DNA of 64,000 nt, from assembly GCF_022919175.1 (NCBI RefSeq), contig NZ_CP095043.1:1612001-1676000 (forward strand), read 5' to 3'. The DNA is from Leucobacter rhizosphaerae. Its GTDB lineage: Bacteria > Actinomycetota > Actinomycetes > Actinomycetales > Microbacteriaceae. Below, one piece after another: positions 49,889-58,498 of this stretch. The notes beneath the pieces were generated by a model. That model was not told the origin of the DNA. It was given only the letters and a program-made list of their open reading frames with translations, and made no database searches. A program made the position numbers and the translations under genes. Within the stretch, counting starts at the first letter, position 1, and each line of letters opens with the position of its first letter.

Positions 49889-50832
49889 CGACCCACCGCC
49901 TTCGCGCGTACTCGAGGATCGACCATCACCTGAATGAGGTCGACGATGAGTGCCACCACCACCACGAAGGCGATGAGGATCAGGCAAATCGCCTGCACCA
50001 CCGCGAAGTCCTTGCGCAGAACCGCGTCCGTCAGCAGCAGACCGATCCCATCGAGCGCGAACGCCTTCTCGATGACAATGGAGCCGACGACCATGCTGGT
50101 GAGCGTCACAGCGACCACTGTTGCAATCGGTGTGAGTGCATTGCGGACGATGTGGTGGCGAACGATCTGGGTTCGCGGCAGCCCTCGACCGATCGCCGTT
50201 TGCACGGGATCCCGCTGCGCCTCCTCCCGAAGCGCAGCCCGAGTCACTCGAATCACATATGCGCCCGAGGACAGCGTCAGGGCGATCACCGGCAGCACCA
50301 TGTGGTGCAAGCGATCACCCAACCCTTCCCCGGATCCGAAGGTCGGGAACCAACCGAGACCGACCGCGAACACGGTGATCAGCAGTGTCGCGGCGACGAA
50401 CGCGGGCACCGCAACACCCACCGAGGTCAGTCCGAGCATGACGTCGCTGATGCGTCGGCCCGACATCGCCGCAACGACTCCGAGCCCGACACCAACCACG
50501 ATGATGGCGACGAGCCCCATTCCGAGCAGCAGTCCGGTGGTGCCGAGTCGAGGCTCGATGAGATTCCACACGTCGTCTCGACGAGTGAGTGAGCGTCCGA
50601 AATCGCCGGTCAGGACATGACCGAGCCAGGACACCCAGCGGACGAGGAACGGCTCATCCAGCAGGTACTGCTCACGCAGTGACGCGATGGTCTCCTCGCT
50701 GACCGAGCGATTGCCGATCAGGATTGCGATCGGGTCACCCGGCGACAGGAAGAGCGCGGCGAAGACGAGCAGCGATGACGCCAGGAGCGTCACGATGCCC
50801 TCGATGCAGCGCACCAGGACGAAACGGATCAT
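49885..50832 (-). CDS. Dipeptide-type ABC transporter permease (DppB-like), module 3
   Basis: The 315-residue permease has an N-terminal helix IEGIVTLLASSLLVFAALFL followed by SPGDPIAILIGNRSVSEETI. The EAA-type loop is TAIGRGLPRTQIVRHHIVRN and the end is VIEKAFALDGIGLLLTDAVL. Of two adjacent ATGs the second (50832) has better spacing from GGAG. It follows the binding-protein gene across a perfect 12-bp hairpin. Confidence 0.93.
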   Translation of the reverse strand: MIRFVLVRCIEGIVTLLASSLLVFAALFLSPGDPIAILIGNRSVSEETIASLREQYLLDEPFLVRWVSWLGHVLTGDFGRSLTRRDDVWNLIEPRLGTTGLLLGMGLVAIIVVGVGLGVVAAMSGRRISDVMLGLTSVGVAVPAFVAATLLITVFAVGLGWFPTFGSGEGLGDRLHHMVLPVIALTLSSGAYVIRVTRAALREEAQRDPVQTAIGRGLPRTQIVRHHIVRNALTPIATVVAVTLTSMVVGSIVIEKAFALDGIGLLLTDAVLRKDFAVVQAICLILIAFVVVVALIVDLIQVMVDPRVRAKAVGR

Positions 50833-50847
50833 CATTCTCTCCAGTGA

Positions 50848-50875
50848 TGCGGTGGCCGGTCGCCCGGCCACCGCA
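50848..50875 (-). terminator. 12-bp perfect hairpin between module-3 binding-protein and permease genes
   Basis: TGCGGTGGCCGG (50848-50859) and CCGGCCACCGCA (50864-50875) are exact reverse complements around TCGC. It lies 21 bases after the binding-protein stop and ends 16 bases before the permease start. It probably lowers read-through into the permease genes or stabilises the upstream message. Confidence 0.78.
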
Positions 50876-50896
50876 CCGAGTCACATCAGAACGGAG

Positions 50897-52549
50897 CTAC
50901 TCGCCCGCGCCGATTCGCGCGGCCCAGGGGTAGTAGAGGCGGGCGAGCGATGCCGTGGCTCCCGTGATGCGGGAGTTCTGGTACACGCGCTGCTCGAGAT
51001 TGACGACGGGGATCAACGGCAGATTGTCGACCATGCTCTGCTGGCCGGTGATGAGCAGTTCAGCGCGCGCATCGTCATCCATCGCGCTCAGCGCGTCGTC
51101 AACGCTCTGGGTGAGAACCGGATCATCGTTGTTGCCGTAGTTGTAGGCGCTCAACGGAGTGAACTCGCTCATGCTCACCACAGGATCCGCCACCCCCGCA
51201 CCGTACTCCTGCACGATGAAGGCGTCGTAGGGAGCACGTGCCTGTTCATCGAAGTAGAGCTCCGTGAACGATGTCTGCGGAATCGACTCGATCGTGATCG
51301 AGACGCCGATCTGCTCGCCTCCGGCCGACAAGATCTCCCCGATCTTCTGCTCGGCTTCACTGTCTGCAGGAATGGCGATCGTGAGCTCAGTGCCGTCGAG
51401 TCCGGCGTTCTGCACCAACTCGGCCGCCTGCTCGACATCGAAGACCGGTGCGGGCAGCTCGTCATAGGCTGTTTGCCACAGCTCGCGCGAGTATCCCCAG
51501 GCGCCAGGCTGGATCGGAGTGACCGCTGGGGTCGCAGTCCCTCGGTACACCGCTTGCGCCACGGCCTCGCGATCAAGGATCAGGCTGAGTGCCTGTCGCA
51601 GTTCGAGTTGTTCCAATGGGCCGGCTTTCTCAGTGGGCCGGATTGCCATCCAATCGGTCCCGAGTCCGAGTACGAACGAACCCTCTGCGCTCGACGCGAG
51701 CTGCTCGGTCGCGGCGAGCGGCGGCATGAATGTGCCGTCGATATCCCCCGAAAGGAGGCTGTTGGCCACGGTGGATTCGTCGGTCACGAACGTCAGATCG
51801 AGCTTCTCGACCATCGGTCGCATCTCCTCGTCCCAATAGTTCGGATTGGCGACCATGCTGATCTTTGATCCCGAATTCCAGGAGTCGAACGCAAACGGTC
51901 CGGTGCACATGATGCCACCGCTTGAAGTGCCGTAGGCCTCGCCCGCGGACTCGACGAAGCTCTGCTTCCCGATCACGCCGGCTGCGGTCGCCAGCATACG
52001 TTCGAACAGCGAGTCGGGCTGCGAGAATCGCACCGTGACCTCACTTGGCCCCGTCGCCTCAATCGAGCTGACGCGATCGTAGAACGGAGTCGACCAGTAC
52101 GACCCGGCGGCGGGATCGAGGTGCCGGCTCAGGCTGTAGACCACATCCTCAGCCGTGAGCGGGCTGCCGTCCCAGAACGTCACTCCGTCCCGCAGGGTGA
52201 AGACCGTGGTCACGTCGTCGGGATGCTGGACGTCGGCGGCCAGTGCAGGCGACAGCGACATGTCCTCGTTCTGGCGCATGAGGCCCTCGCACATATTCGC
52301 CAACGCGGTGTTCTCAGAGTCGGCGTACGCGTAGATCCAATCCAGTGAAGCGGGCTCCCCCGAGTACAGGTTCCACGTCACCAGGTCGATCGGACCGGTG
52401 CCAGCAGGCGTCGTCGTCTGCTCGCGTGGAACATCGGTGATCGCCGAGGTTGCGGGCTCGTCGGATGAGCCCGAGCACCCGGTCAGGGCGAGTGCCGCAA
52501 CCGTGATCGCCCCGAGCATCATCAGGGTCGAGGGTCGTGAGAGAGCCAT
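50897..52549 (-). CDS. Peptide ABC transporter substrate-binding lipoprotein (SBP family 5), module 3
   Basis: The 550-residue protein has a lipoprotein signal (MMLGAITVAALALTGCSGSS; Cys near residue 25). The family-5 domain includes LDWIYAYADSENTALANMCE, FTLRDGVTFWDGSPLTAEDV, VYSLSRHLDP and the ASSAEGSFVLGLGTDWMAIR core. It is expected to bind oligopeptides or related compounds at the cell surface. Its start codon overlaps the M24 peptidase stop by one base, so it is the second gene of the module-3 operon. Confidence 0.92.
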   Translation of the reverse strand: MALSRPSTLMMLGAITVAALALTGCSGSSDEPATSAITDVPREQTTTPAGTGPIDLVTWNLYSGEPASLDWIYAYADSENTALANMCEGLMRQNEDMSLSPALAADVQHPDDVTTVFTLRDGVTFWDGSPLTAEDVVYSLSRHLDPAAGSYWSTPFYDRVSSIEATGPSEVTVRFSQPDSLFERMLATAAGVIGKQSFVESAGEAYGTSSGGIMCTGPFAFDSWNSGSKISMVANPNYWDEEMRPMVEKLDLTFVTDESTVANSLLSGDIDGTFMPPLAATEQLASSAEGSFVLGLGTDWMAIRPTEKAGPLEQLELRQALSLILDREAVAQAVYRGTATPAVTPIQPGAWGYSRELWQTAYDELPAPVFDVEQAAELVQNAGLDGTELTIAIPADSEAEQKIGEILSAGGEQIGVSITIESIPQTSFTELYFDEQARAPYDAFIVQEYGAGVADPVVSMSEFTPLSAYNYGNNDDPVLTQSVDDALSAMDDDARAELLITGQQSMVDNLPLIPVVNLEQRVYQNSRITGATASLARLYYPWAARIGAGE

Positions 52550-53769
52550 CAGTGTGCCTCCAGTTCAGTCGATGCGGCCCAGAAGTCCCGGACCGCCACG
52601 AGGTCTTCCGGGCCCGAGGACCCGATGAGGATATTGCGTTCGAAGGTTGCGCTCGCCCCGTCGAGCGAGACGAATTGTTCAATCGAGATCACCATTCCCG
52701 GTTCGAGTACCAGGTCGCTGTCATCGCGCACCCACGGGGCTTCGAACGCGAGACCGAGCCCGTGACCCCGCGCAGGGAACTCGCCCGAATCCGGATCGAT
52801 GCCCGCGTCGCGCAGCACCGCGGACCCCCGAGCTGAGGCCTCTCCGAGCCGAACACCCGGGCGCATGTCGGAGACGATCTCATCGACGCTCCGCCGCGCC
52901 ACATCGTAGGCGCGGTTCTGCGCAGCAGTCGGGGAACCTCCGACGACCCAACTCCGCGCGAGGTCGAAGAAGTATCCGCCGTAGGTCCCAGTGATGTCGA
53001 TGGTGAACAGGTCCCCGGCCTCGAGTGCACGGCTGCCATGAGTGGGCTGGCGGTTGTCCGCGGCCGTGCCGTCGAGTGGCGTGGTGTAGACGAACGCGTT
53101 TGCGAAGGCGGCCTCGTGCGCGGCCACCTCGTGGACCATTGCTGCAACAACCTCGGATTCGGCGACGCCGGGAGCCGTGGCCGCGAACCCCGCTTCAAGT
53201 GCGGCCTCGGCGACGCGCGCTGCCTGCCGCATCAGGGCGACCTCATCGGGCGACTTCCGCAGCCGAAGCTCTTCGATCAGTTCTTCATCCCAGGTCAGGG
53301 AAAGCTGCGCCGCGTGAGCGTCTGCGAGGAGTCGCCGTGCCTGTTGACCCGACATCGCGTCTCCGGAGAGGATCGCAACATCGGTCAGCTGCGGACGGTC
53401 ACGGAGCGCGGCGATGACATCTCCCACCAGTGTGCGGTCACTCACCCCGCTCCTCGAGATGAAACCAGTGACCCCCGAAGTCGACTCCGATGCATCCGAG
53501 TCGTCGGAGAAGAGCAGGACCTCATCACTGCTGACGAGCAGGGCGGAAAGACCCCGATCGCTCCAGAGTCCCGAGACATCGCGGATGGTCGGAAACACCG
53601 GGTAGAAGCCCGTCAGGTATCGCACGTCTGCGCCGCGATCGGCCGTGCCGCCGCCGCGCCCCCAGACCAGCGCTGCATGGAAGCCGCGATCGGCAAGGAC
53701 TGCGCGAAGGCTTGCGATCCGGTCGCGGTACTCATCCGCGGTGATGAGGGTACGGGATGTCGTCGCCAT
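52549..53769 (-). CDS. M24 family Xaa-Pro-type peptidase with intact metal ligands
   Basis: The ATG at 53769 (MATTSRTLITADEYRDRIAS) follows GGAG by nine bases and gives 406 residues. The N-terminal creatinase-like domain precedes the pita-bread domain. All five metal ligands are visible: Asp in FTIDITGTYGGYFFDLARSW (both Asp), His in ARGHGLGLAFE, Glu in VISIEQFVSL and Glu in ATFERNILI. It should cleave proline-containing or other dipeptides in the cytoplasm. It is the first gene of the module-3 operon, directly behind a good promoter and a GntR-type palindrome. Confidence 0.9.
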   Translation of the reverse strand: MATTSRTLITADEYRDRIASLRAVLADRGFHAALVWGRGGGTADRGADVRYLTGFYPVFPTIRDVSGLWSDRGLSALLVSSDEVLLFSDDSDASESTSGVTGFISRSGVSDRTLVGDVIAALRDRPQLTDVAILSGDAMSGQQARRLLADAHAAQLSLTWDEELIEELRLRKSPDEVALMRQAARVAEAALEAGFAATAPGVAESEVVAAMVHEVAAHEAAFANAFVYTTPLDGTAADNRQPTHGSRALEAGDLFTIDITGTYGGYFFDLARSWVVGGSPTAAQNRAYDVARRSVDEIVSDMRPGVRLGEASARGSAVLRDAGIDPDSGEFPARGHGLGLAFEAPWVRDDSDLVLEPGMVISIEQFVSLDGASATFERNILIGSSGPEDLVAVRDFWAASTELEAH

Positions 53770-53817
53770 CGACGGTGTCTCCTTCGCTTCGGTGCGCCGC
53801 GATTGTGCCGCGGACTC

Positions 53818-53876
53818 TTGGACTAACCAACTGGCCATCAGTTCATCAGCATAAGGGAGGGCATCGGCGACTGCAA
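53818..53876 (-). promoter_or_regulatory. Promoter and GntR/FadR-type operators of module 3
   Basis: On the minus strand TTGCAG (53871-53876) and TATGCT (53848-53853) are spaced by exactly 17 bases, a good sigma-70-type promoter. Downstream are two inverted repeats: AACTG-N5-CAGTT (53829-53843), at the predicted transcription start, and TTGG-N5-CCAA (53818-53830). Both resemble FCD-subfamily boxes and are likely sites for the GntR regulator at 46542-47270. Confidence 0.65.
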
Positions 53877-53915
53877 GCGCGCCGCGTTACAACTTGGGAA
53901 CAACCTCGCGACAGC

Positions 53916-53955
53916 ACACAGCGCCCCCTGCGTGGATACGCAGGGGGCGCTGTGT
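53916..53955 (-). terminator. 17-bp perfect hairpin after pyrE
   Basis: ACACAGCGCCCCCTGCG (53916-53932) and CGCAGGGGGCGCTGTGT (53939-53955) are exact reverse complements around TGGATA. It begins 18 bases after the pyrE stop. It is the strongest simple hairpin in the window and separates pyrE from the module-3 promoter. Confidence 0.85.
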
Positions 53956-53972
53956 GGAGAAAGACGTACTTG

Positions 53973-54527
53973 CTACTGCGGGCTGAGCCCGAGATCTTCG
54001 AGCCCGATCGCGAAGCGGTACTCGTACCCCTCGCCCTCAATTCGGGCCTTCGCCGGCGCCTGGCGATCCACGACCACCGCGACGCCCGCGATCTCCGCGC
54101 CAACCTTCTTGAGCGCCTCGATCGCCTGCAGCGGCGATCCGCCCGTGGTCGAGGTATCCTCGACGACGATCACGCGCTTCCCGTTCAGATCCGGACCCTC
54201 GACCTGACGACCGCGACCGTGGTCCTTCGGTTCCTTGCGCACCACGAACGCATCGTAGGTGAGGCCTCGCGCGACACCCTGGTGCAGGATCGCCGACGCG
54301 ATCGGATCCGCGCCCATGGTGAGCCCACCGACCGCGACGACCCCGTCGATGTCGTCGATGAGGTCGAGCATGACCTGACCGATGAGAGGAGCCGCGCGGT
54401 GATCGAGGCTGAGCTTGCGCATGTCGATGTAGTAGCTCGCCTTCTTCCCGCTGGTGAGGGTGAAGTCGCCGTGGAACACGGCCTCTTCCTTGATCAGGTC
54501 GATGAGCTGTTCGCGTGCGCTGGTCAT
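53973..54527 (-). CDS. pyrE: Orotate phosphoribosyltransferase
   Basis: The 184-residue enzyme joins orotate to PRPP to give OMP in pyrimidine synthesis. It has FTLTSGKKASYYIDMRKLSL at the N-terminus, the flexible-loop lysines in VVRKEPKDHGRGRQVEG and the PRPP-binding motif RVIVVEDTSTTGGSPLQAIE. The length is normal for actinobacterial PyrE. It starts 10 bases after the GntR stop, so it could be read from the module-4 operon, although it is a core gene that usually has its own promoter. Confidence 0.95.
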   Translation of the reverse strand: MTSAREQLIDLIKEEAVFHGDFTLTSGKKASYYIDMRKLSLDHRAAPLIGQVMLDLIDDIDGVVAVGGLTMGADPIASAILHQGVARGLTYDAFVVRKEPKDHGRGRQVEGPDLNGKRVIVVEDTSTTGGSPLQAIEALKKVGAEIAGVAVVVDRQAPAKARIEGEGYEYRFAIGLEDLGLSPQ

Positions 54528-54537
54528 GGTCTCGATT

Positions 54538-55302
54538 CTACTCGCGTCGCGACCGCGCGGATCGGCGTTCCCCGCCCGGGGGAAGTGAGGCGGCACCCCC
54601 GATAATCTCATCCCGCACCGCTGAAACATGGTCACGTGCCTCACGCTCGGCAGCGGCGCTGTCCTGGGCCGCGATGGCTTCGAAGATGCGCCGGTGGGCG
54701 ATCGATGACGTTCGTTGCCGTTCGACCGTGAAGAGCGACACATCGCGGATCGGCTCGATGAGCAGCGCGATCTGTTCGTTGAGGAGCGCGAGCAATGGGT
54801 TATGCGAGTACTGGGCGATAGCCTGGTGGAACTTCCGGTCGAGAGCCGCGTACGCTTCGACGTCATCGGTACGCTCCATCTCACTCGCGAGTCGACGCAA
54901 TTGCTCGACGTCGCGCTTGCTCGCGCGCGCAGCTGCGATGCCCGCGATTGGGGGTTCGAGGATCTCCCTCAGTTCCATGATTCGTTCGTTCGTCGCTTCC
55001 CGACCTTCAATGCTCCGCATCGCGCCCATGAGCGCGTCGCCCTCAGGAGATTGCGACTCACCCGGAGCGATCACGGTTGTGCCGCGTCCCTGCTTCCGAG
55101 ACACCAACCCTTTCTCCGCAAGCACGTGCAGGGCCTCGCGCACCGAAGCGCGCGAGACCCCGAGTTGCTGCGCGAGCTCTCGCTCGGGTGGCAGTTTTTC
55201 GCCGCTGACGATCGCACCATCGAGGATCAAGCGCTCGAGGTCGAGCGCCAGACGGTCGGGCACGGAAAAGTAGTCGGCGCTCAATGCCCGTGCCCAGTCC
55301 AT
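54538..55302 (-). CDS. GntR family regulator, FCD subfamily, module 4
   Basis: The ATG 55302 (MDWARALSADYFSVPDRLAL) follows GAAGGAG and gives 254 residues. The winged helix is EKLPPERELAQQLGVSRASV with REALHVLAEKGLVSRKQGRG. The FCD domain has DRKFHQAIAQYSHNPLLALL and IAHRRIFEAIAAQDSAAAER. It is a close paralog of the module-3 regulator 7 kb away, sharing the MDWA start and most ligand-domain motifs. It likely controls the module-4 operon through the palindromes at 61773-61809. A basic tail (RRSARSRRE) is an oddity. Confidence 0.92.
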   Translation of the reverse strand: MDWARALSADYFSVPDRLALDLERLILDGAIVSGEKLPPERELAQQLGVSRASVREALHVLAEKGLVSRKQGRGTTVIAPGESQSPEGDALMGAMRSIEGREATNERIMELREILEPPIAGIAAARASKRDVEQLRRLASEMERTDDVEAYAALDRKFHQAIAQYSHNPLLALLNEQIALLIEPIRDVSLFTVERQRTSSIAHRRIFEAIAAQDSAAAEREARDHVSAVRDEIIGGAASLPPGGERRSARSRRE

Positions 55303-55369
55303 CGGTCTCTCCTTCACTCCCAGCGCGCTGGAGTGGATGCTTGAGACACACTCCGTACTGCTGGTAAGG

Positions 55370-56602
55370 CTAGGCCATCGAGTGCCCCGCCACGGGCACG
55401 CCACCCTTGATGACCAGTGCAATGTTCTCGGGATCAGCCACCTGCATGAGATCATCCAGCGGAGAGATCCGACCGAGCAGGACGCAGTCGCCCAGCTTTC
55501 CCTCCTCGATCGAACCGAGCTGCTGCTCGCGCCCCATCACTTTGGCGCCATTGATCGTTGCTGCGCGGAGGCAATCCTCAACGGGGATTCCCGCTTCGGA
55601 GAGCGCGAGCATCTCTTCCGCATTGGCTCCGAAGGGCGTGAGGGGCTCAGCAAAGCTGTCGGACCCCATCGCGAGCATCACCCCGGCCTCATGCGCACGT
55701 CGGGCGCTGTCCATGATGCGTGGCAACAGCTCGCGCGCCATCTCCCGCTGCGCCTCCGTGATCTCGGGACCGACCCAACGCAGATACCGACGCAGCAGCG
55801 CCATCGTCGTGACGATCGGCACGTCGTGCTCGAGGATGCTGCTGATCGTTGTCTCATCGAGGATGAAACCGTGCTCAATGACGTCGATCCCCGCCTCAAG
55901 GCACGCCTCGATCGCGCTCGGGAACTCAACGTGCGCACCGACCCTCAGGCCGAGCGCATGCGCCTCCTCGCAGAGCACCCGCAACTCGTCGACCGAAAAA
56001 TGTAATTGATCGGGGGCATCGTTGTCGGACAGGGCGATGGCTCCGCTAGCCCACACCTTCACCCACTCTCCGCCCTCTCGCAACACGGTGCGCACAGCTT
56101 TGCGAATCTCGGTGGTCCCATCACACACGGTGGCCATATATGGACGATCCCGCACCCACTCAATCGGGAGGCTATGGCAGTCTCCATGCCCTCCGGTACT
56201 CGAGAGCCCCAGATAGGCCGGGACCACACGAGGACCGAGGATCGCTCCCTCCTCGATCGCATCTCGTATGGAGGGGCCCATCACGCCTCCTGCTTCACGC
56301 ACGGTCGTAAATCCCGCTCGCAGGACCTTCTCGAGATCTGCAACGGCTCGGAACGGGCGAATCCCCAGCGGATCGACGACCCAGTTTGCCGGGTTGGACG
56401 ACCGGACTCCCCAGATGTGCATATGGGAGTCGATGAGCCCCGGGATCAGCCAACGGCCATCACCGTCGATGTCATGCTCAAAAGCCTCGTCCGGCTCTGC
56501 TCCCCCAAGCACGAAAACTCCGTCGCGAATGATGATCGTCGCCCCTCGGGAAACCTCGCCGGTCGCGTGCCAGACATTGACCTGCGTGATGCGTGTACTC
56601 AT
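55370..56602 (-). CDS. Amidohydrolase, prolidase-like COG1228 family, module 4
   Basis: The 410-residue protein has H-x-H in LIDSHMHIWG (near 65), the likely carboxylated lysine in EWVKVWASGAIAL, the histidines in VGAHVEFPSAI and VIEHGFIL, and the Asp in AMGSDSFAEP. The STGGHGDCHSLP segment is shared in type with the module-1 paralog (CTGGHGWDS). The start MSTRITQVNVWHATGEVSRG is conserved in type. Relatives cleave dipeptides or N-acyl amino acids. It lies between the ABC ATPase and GntR genes. Confidence 0.87.
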   Translation of the reverse strand: MSTRITQVNVWHATGEVSRGATIIIRDGVFVLGGAEPDEAFEHDIDGDGRWLIPGLIDSHMHIWGVRSSNPANWVVDPLGIRPFRAVADLEKVLRAGFTTVREAGGVMGPSIRDAIEEGAILGPRVVPAYLGLSSTGGHGDCHSLPIEWVRDRPYMATVCDGTTEIRKAVRTVLREGGEWVKVWASGAIALSDNDAPDQLHFSVDELRVLCEEAHALGLRVGAHVEFPSAIEACLEAGIDVIEHGFILDETTISSILEHDVPIVTTMALLRRYLRWVGPEITEAQREMARELLPRIMDSARRAHEAGVMLAMGSDSFAEPLTPFGANAEEMLALSEAGIPVEDCLRAATINGAKVMGREQQLGSIEEGKLGDCVLLGRISPLDDLMQVADPENIALVIKGGVPVAGHSMA

Positions 56603-56618
56603 GTTTTCCTTCCTCTGG

Positions 56619-57695
56619 TTAGCTGTCGCCGGACGGCAGCAGCATGGCATCGCGGCGATCGACGCCGATCGACACGGTGTCCCCGATGCCGATGCCTGCC
56701 GCCGCGGGGGTCGGCAGATGGACCTTCACGGTTTCCGCGCTACCGTCTCGCAAGGGGACCGCAACGGACAACTGCATCGACTCACCGAGATACAGGGCAT
56801 CGACAACGGTCCCTGAGTCCATTGCATCGAGGTCGGGTATGCCGATGCGGAGATCCCCGGGCCGCACGCAAGCCACCGTGCCGCCTTCCGTTCTCTCGGC
56901 GCCCAAGGCGAATCCCAGTCGGCTCTCACCAGTGAACAGATTGGCCCCCGAGAAGAAACCGGCGAGGTATCCGGAACGTGGACGTTCATAGAGGTCGCGC
57001 ACGGTATCGCAAGCAATTAATTGGGAGTTCCGCATCACAGCGACTCGATCGGCGAGCGTCAGCGCCTCCTCACGATCGTGAGTGACGTAGAGCATGGTCG
57101 TGCCGAACTCGCGGTGCACTCGCCGGACCTCCTGGAGCAGGTCTTGCTTGAGTGCTTTGTCGAGCGCACCCATCGGCTCGTCCATCAGCAGAATCTTCGG
57201 CTCGTAGGCGAGCGCCCGGGCGATGGCGACGCGCTGCTGCTGACCGCCGGAGAGTTCGCTCGGCAGACGCCCCCCAAAACCGCCCAGTCGCATGCGCTCG
57301 AGCATCTCCCGCGCCCGATCTGCGCGAGCAGCGCGATCCCATCCTCGCATCTTGAGCCCGTATTCGATGTTCTTCTGGGTCGTGAGGTGCGGGAACAACG
57401 CGTAGTTCTGGAACACCATGCCGAGTCCCCGGTCGGCAGGAGACAACCTCGACACGTCCGAGCCATCGATCCTGATGCGTCCTCGCGTGGGCTGTTCGAA
57501 GCCGGCGACGAGACGCAGGAGCGTCGTCTTACCCGACCCGCTCGATCCGAGTAAGCAGATGAGCTCTCCGGCTTCCACCTCCAGGTCGACATCGGCGACG
57601 GCGTCGACCTCTCCATATGACTTGGTGACCCGGTCGAAGACCAGCGCCGGATGCGATGCTCCGTCAGAGGCGCGGGTAGGGATATTTTGCGTCAT
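56619..57695 (-). CDS. PotA-type ABC transporter ATP-binding protein
   Basis: The 358-residue ATPase has Walker A GSSGSGKTTLLRLV, Q-loop VFQNYALFPHLT, signature LSGGQQQRV and Walker B ILLMDEPMGALDK. It carries the C-terminal TOBE domain (about 265-350; VACVRPGDLRIGIPDLDAMD, VDALYLGESMQLSVAVPL). This length and tail define the spermidine/putrescine/Fe(III)-type ATPases. The start overlaps the permease stop. It energises the module-4 importer. Confidence 0.94.
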   Translation of the reverse strand: MTQNIPTRASDGASHPALVFDRVTKSYGEVDAVADVDLEVEAGELICLLGSSGSGKTTLLRLVAGFEQPTRGRIRIDGSDVSRLSPADRGLGMVFQNYALFPHLTTQKNIEYGLKMRGWDRAARADRAREMLERMRLGGFGGRLPSELSGGQQQRVAIARALAYEPKILLMDEPMGALDKALKQDLLQEVRRVHREFGTTMLYVTHDREEALTLADRVAVMRNSQLIACDTVRDLYERPRSGYLAGFFSGANLFTGESRLGFALGAERTEGGTVACVRPGDLRIGIPDLDAMDSGTVVDALYLGESMQLSVAVPLRDGSAETVKVHLPTPAAAGIGIGDTVSIGVDRRDAMLLPSGDS

Positions 57696-58498
57696 GTTCG
57701 TTTCTCCTCACGTGAGAGCGCCATGGGTAGGGCGATCGCGATGCTGGTTGCGACGACTAGGATTGCCGAGATCGCGGTGATGGTCGGATCACTGCCGTAC
57801 ATCACAGAATCTGAGATGGCTTTCGGCAGCGTCTTCAGACCGGGCCCACCGAGGAAGTTGATAAAGACTGCTTCCTCGAAGCCCGTGATGAATGCCATGA
57901 GCGCGGAGGCGAGCATGGCGGGAAGCACCAAGCGCAACGTCACACCGAACAGTGCGCGAAAACGCCGAGCGCCGAGTGTGTAGGCCACGAGTTCGAGCTC
58001 TTGCGAAATCTGCCGCAATGCCGCGCTGCCGAGGATCACGACCATGGGAACCGCAAGTATGCCGTACATGAGCATCAGCCCGACGTGAGTTCCGTTCAGT
58101 CCGAACTGCTGGAAAACACCGTACATGGCCACCGCATACACCGCGCCCGGGAGGATCATACTGACGAGGCTCCAGCCTTCGATGGCGCCACGGAACGGTA
58201 CTCGAGATCGGTGGAGAGCAAGCAGTGTGGGCACCCCCAGGACCAATGCGATCACTGCTCCGCCCACTGAGAGCTGCAAGGAGAGCATCAAGGGGTCGAG
58301 CCATTTGGTGCTGGAGAAGAGGTCGACATAGTTCTGCACGCCCCAGGATTTCGGCGGAAATCCGATCGCAGCATCGTCAGAGAAGGACAGCAGAATGGTC
58401 AGCAATGCGGGCGCGATGACGAGCACGATCGTGAAGCCGATGACGAAACCGCTCGCGACACGGAGCACCCGTTCGTTGCGCCGCAGCGCACCGCTCAT
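57692..58498 (-). CDS. PotC-type ABC transporter permease
   Basis: The 268-residue permease has six membrane segments (for example GFVIGFTIVLVIAPALLTIL at the start), the periplasmic FPPKSWGVQNYVDLFSSTKW typical of PotC/PhnE-like proteins, and the EAA loop LVAYTLGARRFRALFGVTLR with LPAMLASALMAFITGFEEAV. It overlaps both neighbours by four bases. It pairs with the PotB-type permease. Confidence 0.92.
   Translation of the reverse strand: MSGALRRNERVLRVASGFVIGFTIVLVIAPALLTILLSFSDDAAIGFPPKSWGVQNYVDLFSSTKWLDPLMLSLQLSVGGAVIALVLGVPTLLALHRSRVPFRGAIEGWSLVSMILPGAVYAVAMYGVFQQFGLNGTHVGLMLMYGILAVPMVVILGSAALRQISQELELVAYTLGARRFRALFGVTLRLVLPAMLASALMAFITGFEEAVFINFLGGPGLKTLPKAISDSVMYGSDPTITAISAILVVATSIAIALPMALSREEKRT

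Noticed and set aside
55370..56602. Imidazolonepropionase (histidine degradation) for the COG1228 proteins
   Set aside because: No other hut gene is present, and both copies have the lysine (IKV/VKV) pattern of the prolidase-like branch with ABC importers beside them.
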